Shown: positions 9,892-19,450 of the stretch, in pieces
Layout of the letters: each line of letters begins with the position of its first letter
Position numbering within the stretch: the first letter of the stretch is position 1
NCBI GenBank assembly: GCA_947247005.1
Contig: OX365955.1
Location: forward strand, 34,885,822 to 34,949,821
Direction: 5' to 3'
DNA: 64,000 nt
DNA from: Spisula solida
Lineage: Eukaryota > Mollusca > Bivalvia > Venerida > Mactridae
Notes under the pieces: model-generated
What the model was told of the DNA's origin: nothing
Seen by the model: only the letters and a program-made list of their open reading frames with translations
Databases searched by the model: none
Translations under genes and position numbers: made by a program

Positions 9892-10773
9892 CACAATTCA
9901 TCTGACTCTTGAAATTAAAACTTGTTAAAAATAAAAGGAGGAAAACTACATACATCTTATTGTACTTTTAGGTAAGTCAGTTATTATGTAAATAGCTATT
10001 TTTGTATCTGCTTAATATTTTTCAAGTACATTGTTCATTATAATTATTACAGAATTGTTCAGAATTCAATGTGTAGGTTAATTATATTGTTCATTTTTAA
10101 TATGTATGTGAGTTACATTGTTCATTGTTTAACTATATTTGAAGTATATAGTTTGTTTCATTGGACTTGAAAAATGGGCATTGTTGAATTTAGATTTTTA
10201 GACCATGAGTTGATGGGAAGTTAATATTGCGCTTTTCGCTCTTTGATGCGGTCGTTTAATATGAATAATTGGGTTACTAAAAGTAAGGGAGGTAATTATT
10301 GTATCAAGATGTCGTCAGTTAGAATTTATATTCGGGGAAACTTTGATGGTAAATTGTAAGTTATCTTTTGGGAATTAATGCTTTTTATATAAATTTAATG
10401 TAACAGGGTTATTTTTCTGAATGATTTAAATCGGTTATTAAATAAGTTAACGGAGGTAATGTTCTCAGTAGAAAACTTTCAGCTGTATGATATTCGGATA
10501 AAACCTATAATTCGTATAACATTATAGTTTTAGAATCAAAGGTCTCATAGTATTTGATGTTTATCATTGGTATTGATATTTGATATTAATTGTGTTATTG
10601 ATATTTGATATTAATTGTTATTATTGATATTAATTGTTACTATTGATATTGATATTACATATATATTTGATATGGTTATCATTTATAAAATTACACAATT
10701 CATCTGACTCTTGAAATTAAAACTTGTTAAAAATAAAAGGAGGAAAACTACATACATCTTATTGTACTTTTAG
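9892..10773 (+). repeat. 80-bp direct repeats bounding an apparent LTR leader intron
   Basis: Positions 9892-9971 and 10694-10773 are the same 80 bases, 802 bp apart. The first copy ends TTTTAG followed by GTAAGTCAG, a near-consensus 5' splice site at 9972. The second ends with TGTACTTTTAG, a plausible 3' splice site. Removing 9972-10773 would leave exactly one copy of the repeat joined to the leader. The interior has no ORF. Whether splicing occurs is inferred. Confidence 0.7.
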
Positions 10774-10848
10774 ATACAGAAACACAATTCCCCAGTGTAC
10801 AGAACGTGAGAATTCACGGTACACAGACGTAAAGTCACTGCAGAACAC

Positions 10849-11235
10849 TATTACCAATTCAAAGTGATTTTTTCCAACAAATCTATTAAATTTAATAAAA
10901 ATATCTTTAGGGGGGTGAGTTGGTATGTTATTTTTTTAAGGGGGGATGAGTTGGTCATTGAGTAGGGCGAGTTATCCAAATCCAGGATGAGTTGGTAGGG
11001 GGGTGAGTTGACTGTAAATCGAACCGATGATGTTGTAAAACAGTATCAAAGAGTCAATATATTGTCCCTTGCTTTGTTTATGGAGGGGGGAATTATTGGA
11101 CTAAGGTAGGGGAAATCATCGGCAGGGGGACGAGGCCGATATTCTGTTGCTGCTGTAGAATAAAAAAACCTGTATACCGACTTGTTCATTTATCGACATT
11201 TTCAGTTTGTACATGTATTCATTTTTTTCTTTCAG
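10849..11235 (+). other. flank of retroelement; GGGTGAGTTGG short repeats
   Basis: Four imperfect GGGTGAGTTGG units occur at about 10912-11010. The segment ends in a strong pyrimidine tract and TTTCAG (AG at 11234-11235), the apparent acceptor of the next exon. Confidence 0.5.
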
Positions 11236-12512
11236 AATCAACAAAGTCAGTTCAGTGGCCAATGTTAAACAAACCAGTGCAAGAAAATTCACACAATATT
11301 GAGAAAGTACATGTGACATTAAATAATTCCAATATCCAGAAAAGTTGTGTTTTCAAGAAATTATAATAACAAAATGAAATCAACAGAAAGAGTTCAAAAC
11401 ACTTGCCATGCATGCTTTTATTGTGGTGAACTAAGATCACATATTCAGGATCACATGAACAGATTGCATGCAAAGGAAAAGGAAATGGAAACTATTAATG
11501 GATGCAATAACAATGTTAAAAAAGAAAAATTGAAATCTCTATTAAGAGCAAAAGGAGATCATAAACATAACAGAACAATTGTTCAAGAAAAAAGTGGTGG
11601 GCTAATATTGTTTAGGCGCCCTAATCAAGGATTTAAGCACGAGGACTTTGGAACATGCATTGAATGTTATCAATGGATGTTAACTACATCACATTCAACA
11701 CATCTGAAAACATGCAGGGGGGACACAACGAACAGTATTCGGAATCTGAGATATTTAGCAACCATGTCTAATATCGCTAAAGGGAAGAAACCTGCCCATG
11801 CCTCAGACGTGTATGTTAATAAAGGAAGTTTTCACTATCATGAATACTGATAACATAGGACTAGAGACAAGAAAAGATTAATTGATTTGTGCTTCAGGTG
11901 AAAACTGGCTAAAATCCTGTGTGAACAACAAGGTCAAACTAGCCTACTAGGCATCTCAACATATGAGATTGGCTATAAAGCTGGGTATTGAGTTAAGCAG
12001 CCTGAACGACAATGAAGAAAGGGGACACATGTGGGACTATTTAAGACCTGCGTTTTTTGACAATCTGGCTTTAAATATTTGCCTTCCAGAATTCGATGAT
12101 GTTGAAGAACTGCGTAGTCCATCAAATAATCGAAATGAAATATGACTTAATACGAATGTTGGAAAGGAAGTCTAGTGAGTCTAGTCAGATGTCGATAAAA
12201 CTGGTGATGATAAATGGAAAAAAATTCGAAAAGATTCGGAAAGTGTTATCACTGACATTCAGCAACTCTGGAAAATAAGGGTAACCAAGCTTGACAGGAA
12301 AGTGCTTCTGGAAAGAAAACTGATAAAAACAACTAAGCTACCTAACCACAGAGACGTACAAAAGTTAGGTTGCGAATTGAGGACGTTTTTAAGTGAAACT
12401 GTCTTAGAGAAGGAAAACATTACATGGAACAAATTCAGACAGTTAGCTGAGTATGCGCAGGCAAGGCTACCTACGTACAATAAACGTTGAAGTGGACAAA
12501 TTGAAGGGATAA
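11236..12512 (+). pseudogene. broken zinc-finger exon of a Crypton-like tyrosine-recombinase family gene
   Basis: Fragments in changing frames match the architecture of a large family of fish and mollusc proteins: an N-terminal C2H2-type finger (CFYCGELRSHIQDHMNRLH), the LLRAKGDHKHN motif, a second finger (CIECYQW...HLKTC), then a helical part ending in a segment with KLPNHRDVQKL and TWNKFRQLAEY, and NKR-stop-SGQIEG. Frame changes occur near 11375, between 11850 and 11963, and near 12120-12185. A TGA at 12488-12490 falls where the family has a basic residue, consistent with CGA to TGA decay. The exon is bounded by TTTCAG at 11230-11235 and AC-GTAAGT at 12513. The middle recombinase segment is not found. 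Family assignment is from recall of motif order, not a search. Confidence 0.6.
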
Positions 12513-12684
12513 CGTAAGTCAGATTGCATAATTTGTTTATGTTTTAAATAGGTTTCCCGATTGGTCATCATATTTTGTACTTTCTATTCAAAATCTACTG
12601 TTCATCTTTATACTTAAAAGCAGTTTTAATTGCAAGAACTTCTAATGGTTCAGTATGAATACAGTCTAGCCAAGGGATGCATAA

Positions 12685-13190
12685 CTTCTGTGACTGTGTC
12701 CATCAGCTTTTTACATTTAACTTCTGTGACTGTGTTCGTAGGCTCTTTGCATTTAACTTCTGTGGCTGTGTCCATCAGCTTTGAACATTTAACTTCTGCG
12801 ACTGTGTCCATCAGCTTTTTACATTTAACTTCTGTGACTGTGTCCGTAGGCTCTTCGCATTTTACTTCTGTGACTGTGTCCATCAGCTTTTTACATTTAA
12901 CTTCTGTGACTGTGTCCGTAGGCTCTTCGCATTTAACTTCTGTGACTGTGTCCATCAGCTTTTTACATTATACTTCTGTGACTGTGTCCGAAGGCTCTTC
13001 ACATTTAACTTCTGTGACTGTGTCCATCAGCTTTGTACATTTAACCTCTGTGACTGTGTCCATTATAGGCTCTTCACATTTAACTTCTGTGACTGCTTCC
13101 ATCGGCTCTTCACATTTAACTTCTGTGACTGCTTCCATCGGCTCTTCGCATTGAACTTCTGTGACTGTGTCCATCAGCTTTTTACATTTT
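12685..13190. repeat. 36-bp minisatellite with two alternating unit types
   Basis: About fourteen 36-bp units, each containing ACTTCTGTGACTGTGTCC. One type continues into ATCAGCTTTTTACATTT, the other into GTAGGCTCTTCGCATTT; they alternate in the centre and become irregular at the right edge. The length is a multiple of three and both strands stay largely open. On the minus strand the units read as 12-residue blocks (DTVTEVKCKKL and DTVTEVKCEEP types), interrupted by one stop near 12965. Probably noncoding, inside the intron of the broken gene. Confidence 0.85.
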
Positions 13191-13486
13191 ACTTTTTCCA
13201 GAATCAAGAACTACAGGCACAAACTCCTTGTTAGTGACCTAGCTGGATGAAGGTTTGATTGGGGATGAGACACTTGATGGAGACGCATGACCTTATTCAG
13301 ACCAGAGGAAAGGTAATCAAACGTTCTTAAATAATTTAAAGTTACTAATGTTGCCATTTTATATATGATCTAAATATATATTTAGACTGAATAAAAAAGA
13401 TAATAATAAGTAGCACTCAGCAGAAACAGCATGGTCTCTAACTATGAACAGGTAGTGGAACTGACTTGTGGAAGTGTTTTTTTTTT

Positions 13487-14781
13487 AGCTCACCTGTCAC
13501 AAAGTGACAGAGTGAGCTTTTGTGATCACTCTTCGTCCGACGTCCGTCGTCCGTCCGTCAACAATTTGCTTGTGTAGACACTAGAGGTCACAATTTTGGC
13601 CTAATCATTATGAAACTTAGTCACAATGATCATATTAACAAAATCTAGGTCAAGTTCGATATTGGGTCATCTTGGGTCAAAAACTAGGTCACAAGGTCAA
13701 ATAATGGGAAAACCTTGTGTAGTCATTAGAGGTCACAATTTTGACCTCATCTATATGAAACTTGGTCACAATGATTATCTCAACAAAATCTAGGTCAAGT
13801 TCGATATTGGGTTATCCGGGCTCAAAAACTAGGTCACGAGGTCAAATTATAGAAAAACTTTGTGTAGTCACTTAAGGTCACAATTTTGACCTAATCTTTA
13901 TGAAACTTGGTCACAATGATCATCACAACAAAATCTAGGTCAAGTTCGATATTGGGTTATCTGGGGTCAAAAACTAGGTCACAAGGTCAAATCATAGAAA
14001 AACCTTGTGTAGTCACTAGAGGTCATAATTTTGATCTAATCTTTATGAAACTTGGTCACAATGATCAGTTTAACAAAATCTAGGTCAAGTTAGATACTGG
14101 GTTATCTGGGGTCAAAAACTAGGTCACAAGGTCAAATCATTGAAAAACCTTGTGTAGTCACTAGAGGTCACAATTTTAACCTAATCTTTATGAAACTTGG
14201 TCACAATGATCATTTTAACAAAATCTAGGTCAAGTTCGATATTGGGTCATCTTGGGTCAAAAACTAGGTCACAAGGTCAAATCATAGAAAAACCTTGTGT
14301 AGTCATTACAGGTCACAATTTTGACCTAATCTTTATGAAACTTGGTCACAATGATCATCTCAACAAAATCTAGGTCAAGTTAGATATTGCATCATCCGGT
14401 GTCAAAAACTAGGTCACAAGGTCAAATCATAGAAAAACCTTGTGTAGTCACTAGAGGTCACAATTTTGACCTAATCTTTATGAAACTTGGTCACAATGAA
14501 CATCACAACACAATCTAGGTCATGTCCGATATTGGGTCATCTAGGGTAAATAACTAGGTCACACGGTCAAATCATAGAAAAACCTTGTGTAGTCACTAGA
14601 GGTCACAATTTTAGCCTAATCCTTATGAAACTTGGTCAGAGTGATCATCTCAGCAACATCTAGGTCAAGTGCGATATTGTGTCATATGGGACCAAGAACT
14701 AGGTCACTAGGTCAAATCACAGATCTTGCATGTACTGCTACAACAGGTGAGCGACCTAGGGCCCTTTGGGCCCTCTTGTTT
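13487..14781 (+). mobile_element. pearl-like dispersed element with 145-bp tandem monomers
   Basis: Starts with a hairpin at 13487-13518 (AGCTCACCTGTCAC against GTGACAGAGTGAGCT) and ends with another at 14758-14774 (AGGGCCC-TTT-GGGCCCT) followed by CTTGTTT. Between them are eight monomers whose GTGTAGACA/GTGTAGTCA marker recurs exactly every 145 bp (13572, 13717, 13862, 14007, 14152, 14297, 14442, 14587). No ORF. The structure resembles the nonautonomous pearl/Helentron-associated elements described from bivalves and insects; the class is inferred. Confidence 0.75.
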
Positions 14782-14960
14782 AATTTGGTATCCATGGAGT
14801 CCCACCAACAGTAGTTCAACTAACAATTTTCTGGAACTACCTTCATATGGTGAGCGCCAAGCAAGGAAGCTATACCAGAACCATTTTTAACGACTTCGGT
14901 ACGTCATGACCGGGGATCAAACCCTCAATTTTCAGTTTCCGAGGCATACGCTCTAACATG
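14782..14960 (-). mobile_element. tRNA-type SINE, copy in block A
   Basis: On the minus strand the head reads TTAGAGCGTATGCCTCGG (A-box-like) and then GGTTTGATCCC (complement at 14913-14923), a one-mismatch pol III B box. It is followed by a body running leftward to about 14785. Equivalent copies lie at 16540-16718 and 18878-19056 because the whole block is duplicated. Confidence 0.5.
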
Positions 14961-15059
14961 GAAGTTTGAAAGCAAATATCAGAAATAAAATACTTTCCTT
15001 CTTTGGGCAACTTAATCAGCGAAATATGCAATGTTATGACCAATAATATATATTTGCAG

Positions 15060-15178
15060 ACCTCGGTCCCATTAGAGCCTATGACAGCTTAAAGAAAGTA
15101 TGCAATGCATGTGATCTGCTGGAACCAGAAAATATCACCAGCACCGCTCTTAGAAAGTATATGGCAACTTTAGCTCAG
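15060..15178 (+). pseudogene. tyrosine-recombinase-like penultimate exon, block A
   Basis: Acceptor TATATTTGCAG precedes; donor CAG-GTAAAT follows at 15179. The frame from 15062 reads LGPIRAYDSLKKVCNACD... and ...ITSTALRKYMATLAQ, matching the family's conserved region with the first catalytic Arg context (S-T-x-L-R-K). It ends in phase 0, compatible with the exon at 15655. The exon itself is intact, but the gene is broken upstream. Confidence 0.65.
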
Positions 15179-15654
15179 GTAAATGTTTGATACCAAGCAA
15201 GTTGTGCATATTGTCAGGGCATTCAGGTCATCCTTGACCCTCAAACTTCACATGTAAGTTAATGATGGGCAGTAGATGACCCCTGTTGGTTTTGGGGTCA
15301 GTCGGTCAAGGTCACAGTGACCACAATATTGAAAATTGTTTCTGCTCTTGCTAGAGAAAGACTAGGCTCATGGCCCTCAAACTTTTATTTAGGTCGTTGG
15401 AAGTCACTAGATACCCTATTAATTTGGAGGTCAAAGGTTAAAGTCGCACAAAACTTTTCAACTCTTCAGCTACATCTCTTGACTATAAAAACAACAACAA
15501 TTCTCTCTCAATAAAGAACTTACTTGTTGGCCTATCCTTTAAACATGGTTGGGGTAGATTGAAGAGTGTAAGGAAGTAACTGTTATTTATATAATCACTA
15601 GCATCTTGATCGTTATGTTGCGAGTAAGTTTAGCAAAACCACTTTAAATTTCAG

Positions 15655-15747
15655 GTAATGAACCTCGCACCGAATGAAATGCAACAGATGTGCAGGCACT
15701 TGGGGAACACAGCCAAAGTTCACCTAACACACTACAGGACTATGTAG
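15655..15747 (+). pseudogene. tyrosine-recombinase-like terminal exon, block A
   Basis: Preceded by AAATTTCAG. The 31-codon frame reads VMNLAPNEMQQMCRHLGN, then continues with KVHLTHYR and a stop at 15745. It corresponds to the family's H-L-G-H...H...Y-R active-site segment, but the second His of HLGH is Asn and the usual downstream tail is missing. Phase 0 joins cleanly to the exon at 15060-15178. Confidence 0.65.
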
Positions 15748-16166
15748 ACAGTAGAAAGCTACCACTTATAACTAACTGACTTCCTGCCAGAGACATTAAA
15801 TAGATATAACAGTGTTGACCGCAGTAGAAAACTTCAATTTATAAATAACCGACTCCTGTAAGAAACTTTAAATAGATGTTTCAGGGTTAACCGCTGTAGA
15901 AAACCTTCAATTATAACTAACCGACTCCTATGAGAGGCCTGAAATAGATATTACAGGATTGACCGCAGTAGAAAACTTCAATTTATAAATAACCGACTCC
16001 TGTAAGAAACCTTAAATAGATGTTTCAGGGTTAACCGCTGTAGAAAACCTTCAATTATAACTAACCGACTCCTATGAGAGGCCTGAAATAGATATTTCAG
16101 GGTTGACCGCTGTAGAAAACTTCCAATTATAACTAACCAATCCTTGTTACACTAACAAACTGTTAG
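15748..16166 (+). repeat. 72-bp satellite, short array in block A
   Basis: Units of about 72 bp built on TAACCGACTCCTGTAAGAAA, AAATAGATATTTCAGGG and TTGACCGCTGTAGAAAAC. The first unit is a variant (GACTTCCTGCCAGAGACATT) that marks the start of each higher-order copy. The same array recurs at about 17506-17924. Confidence 0.85.
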
Positions 16167-16817
16167 TCCTTTTCATTAAAAAAATTATAGAAAAACTTTG
16201 TGTAGTCACTTAAGGTCACAATTTTGACCTAATCTTTATGAAACTTGGTCACAATGAACATCACAACACAATCTAGGTCATGTCCGATATTGGGTCATCT
16301 AGGGTAAATAACTAGGTCACACGGTCAAATCATAGAAAAACCTTGTGTAGTCACTAGAGGTCACAATTTTAGCCTAATCCTTATGAAACTTGGTCAGAGT
16401 GATCATCTCAGCAACATCTAGGTCAAGTGCGATATTGTGTCATATGGGACCAAGAACTAGGTCACTAGGTCAAATCACAGATCTTGCATGTACTGCTACA
16501 ACAGGTGAGCGACCTAGGGCCCTTTGGGCCCTCTTGTTTAATTTGGTATCCATGGAGTCCCACCAACAGTAGTTCAACTAACAATTTTCTGGAACTACCT
16601 TCATATGGTGAGCGCCAAGCAAGGAAGCTATACCAGAACCATTTTTAACGACTTCGGTACGTCATGACCGGGGATCAAACCCTCAACCTTCAGTTTCCGA
16701 GGCATACGCTCTAACATGGAAGTTTGAAAGCAAATATCAGAAATAAAATACTTTCCTTCTTTGGGCAACTTAATCAGCGAAATATGCAATGTTATGACCA
16801 ATAATATATATTTGCAG

Positions 16818-16936
16818 ACCTCGGTCCCATTAGAGCCTATGACAGCTTAAAGAAAGTATGCAATGCATGTGATCTGCTGGAACCAGAAAATATCACCAGC
16901 ACCGCTCTTAGAAAGTATATGGCAACTTTAGCTCAG
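16818..16936 (+). pseudogene. tyrosine-recombinase-like penultimate exon, block B
   Basis: Copy of the exon at 15060-15178 (offset 1758), with the same acceptor and donor and an open frame. Confidence 0.65.
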
Positions 16937-17412
16937 GTAAATGTTTGATACCAAGCAAGTTGTGCATATTGTCAGGGCATTCAGGTCATCCTTGACCCTC
17001 AAACTTCACATGTAAGTTAATGATGGGCAGTAGATGACCCCTGTTGGTTTTGGGGTCAGTCGGTCAAGGTCACAGTGACCACAATATTGAAAATTGTTTC
17101 TGCTCTTGCTAGAGAAAGACTAGGCTCATGGCCCTCAAACTTTTATTTAGGTCGTTGGAAGTCACTAGATACCCTATTAATTTGGAGGTCAAAGGTTAAA
17201 GTCGCACAAAACTTTTCAACTCTTCAGCTACATCTCTTGACTATAAAAACAACAACAATTCTCTCTCAATAAAGAACTTACTTGTTGGCCTATCCTTTAA
17301 ACATGGTTGGGGTAGATTGAAGAGTGTAAGGAAGTAACTGTTATTTATATAATCACTAGCATCTTGATCGTTATGTTGCGAGTAAGTTTAGCAAAACCAC
17401 TTTAAATTTCAG

Positions 17413-17505
17413 GTAATGAACCTCGCACCGAATGAAATGCAACAGATGTGCAGGCACTTGGGGAACACAGCCAAAGTTCACCTAACACACTACAGGACTA
17501 TGTAG
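17413..17505 (+). pseudogene. tyrosine-recombinase-like terminal exon, block B
   Basis: Copy of the exon at 15655-15747 (offset 1758), open to the same TAG stop. Confidence 0.65.
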
Positions 17506-17941
17506 ACAGTAGAAAGCTACCACTTATAACTAACTGACTTCCTGCCAGAGACATTAAATAGATATAACAGTGTTGACCGCAGTAGAAAACTTCAATTTAT
17601 AAATAACCGACTCCTGTAAGAAACTTTAAATAGATGTTTCAGGGTTAACCGCTGTAGAAAACCTTCAATTATAACTAACCGACTCCTATGAGAGGCCTGA
17701 AATAGATATTACAGGATTGACCGCAGTAGAAAACTTCAATTTATAAATAACCGACTCCTGTAAGAAACCTTAAATAGATGTTTCAGGGTTAACCGCTGTA
17801 GAAAACCTTCAATTATAACTAACCGACTCCTATGAGAGGCCTGAAATAGATATTTCAGGGTTGACCGCTGTAGAAAACTTCCAATTATAACTAACCAATC
17901 CTTGTTACACTAACAAACTGTTAGTCCTTTTCATTAAAAAA

Positions 17942-19450
17942 ATTATAGAAAAACTTTGTGTAGTCACTTAAGGTCACAATTTTGACCTAATCTTTATGAA
18001 ACTTGGTCACAATGATCATCACAACAAAATCTAGGTCAAGTTCGATATTGGGTTATCTGGGGTCAAAAACTAGGTCACAAGGTCAAATCATAGAAAAACC
18101 TTGTGTAGTCACTAGAGGTCATAATTTTGATCTAATCTTTATGAAACTTGGTCACAATGATCAGTTTAACAAAATCTAGGTCAAGTTAGATACTGGGTTA
18201 TCTGGGGTCAAAAACTAGGTCACAAGGTCAAATCATTGAAAAACCTTGTGTAGTCACTAGAGGTCACAATTTTAACCTAATCTTTATGAAACTTGGTCAC
18301 AATGATCATTTTAACAAAATCTAGGTCAAGTTCGATATTGGGTCATCTTGGGTCAAAAACTAGGTCACAAGGTCAAATCATAGAAAAACCTTGTGTAGTC
18401 ATTACAGGTCACAATTTTGACCTAATCTTTATGAAACTTGGTCACAATGATCATCTCAACAAAATCTAGGTCAAGTTAGATATTGCATCATCCGGTGTCA
18501 AAAACTAGGTCACAAGGTCAAATCATAGAAAAACCTTGTGTAGTCACTAGAGGTCACAATTTTGACCTAATCTTTATGAAACTTGGTCACAATGAACATC
18601 ACAACACAATTTAGGTCATGTCCGATATTGGGTCATCTAGGGTAAATAACTAGGTCACACGGTCAAATCATAGAAAAACCTTGTGTAGTCACTAGAGGTC
18701 ACAATTTTAGCCTAATCCTTATGAAACTTGGTCAGAGTGATCATCTCAGCAACATCTAGGTCAAGTGCGATATTGTGTCATATGGGACCAAGAACTAGGT
18801 CACTAGGTCAAATCACAGATCTTGCATGTACTGCTACAACAGGTGAGCGACCTAGGGCCCTTTGGGCCCTCTTGTTTAATTTGGTATCCATGGAGTCCCA
18901 CCAACAGTAGTTCAACTAACAATTTTCTGGAACTACCTTCATATGGTGAGCGCCAAGCAAGGAAGCTATACCAGAACCATTTTTAACGACTTCGGTACGT
19001 CATGACCGGGGATCAAACCCTCAACCTTCAGTTTCCGAGGCATACGCTCTAACATGGAAGTTTGAAAGCAAATATCAGAAATAAAATACTTTCCTTCTTT
19101 GGGCAACTTAATCAGCGAAATATGCAATGTTATGACCAATAATATATATTTGCAGACCTCGGTCCCATTAGAGCCTATGACAGCTTAAAGAAAGTATGCA
19201 ATGCATGTGATCTGCTGGAACCAGAAAATATCACCAGCACCGCTCTTAGAAAGTATATGGCAACTTTAGCTCAGGTAAATGTTTGATACCAAGCAAGTTG
19301 TGCATATTGTCAGGGCATTCAGGTCAACCTTGACCCTCAAACTTCACATGTAAGTTAATGATGGGCAGTAGATGACCCCTGTTGGTTTTGGGGTCAGTCG
19401 GTCAAGGTCACAGTGACCACAATATTGAAAATTGTTTCTGCTCTTGCTTA
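17942..19450 (+). repeat. segmental duplication block C, with 407-bp deletion at its end
   Basis: Matches block A at offset 4096 and keeps all monomers. After 19448 (equivalent to 15352) the sequence jumps to the equivalent of 15760 with TA at the join, so the terminal exon equivalent to 15655-15747 is lost. A SINE copy is at 18878-19056. Confidence 0.9.
19156..19274 (+). pseudogene. tyrosine-recombinase-like penultimate exon, block C
   Basis: Third copy of the 119-bp exon (offset 4096 from 15060). Its partner terminal exon has been deleted, so this copy cannot encode the C-terminus. Confidence 0.65.

Larger units (their letters stand above)
9355..10848 (+). repeat. 3' LTR, complete
   Basis: Begins TGGTATTGTGC after the purine tract and ends ...CAGAACAC, where identity with the 5' LTR stops (the terminal CA is at 10846-10847). 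Length is about 1.49 kb. A tandem pair of AATTTAGTGAAATTGACTG units (about 9370-9425) lies near its start. Candidate TATA at 9547-9554 and AATAAA at 9624-9629 would give a short R region and an unusually long U5 of about 1.2 kb. The start could be 6 bases further right (TGTGCATT at 9361). The target-site duplication cannot be tested because the left end is outside the window. Confidence 0.9.
13846..16183 (+). repeat. segmental duplication block A (2338 bp)
   Basis: Begins at ATTATAGAAAAACTT inside the 145-bp array and ends in TTTTCATTAAAAAA. It contains monomers, SINE, two gene exons and part of the 72-bp satellite. It matches block B (16184-17941) and block C (from 17942, offset 4096). Confidence 0.9.
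16184..17941 (+). repeat. segmental duplication block B (1758 bp)
   Basis: Same content and order as block A, but 580 bp shorter. The missing piece is four 145-bp monomers (4 x 145 = 580) between the monomers equivalent to 13862 and 14442. The rest is nearly identical, including the SINE at 16540-16718. Confidence 0.9.

Noticed and set aside
13202..13315. Possible exon after TTTTTCCAG carrying the missing middle of the recombinase
   Set aside because: All frames have early stops and no family motif was seen.
14632..14814. 60-codon frame repeated identically at 16390 and 18728
   Set aside because: It starts inside a satellite monomer and ends in a SINE; identity is due to block duplication, not selection.
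15317..15514. 65-codon frame repeated at 17075
   Set aside because: It lies in the intron between two recombinase-type exons and is repeat-derived.
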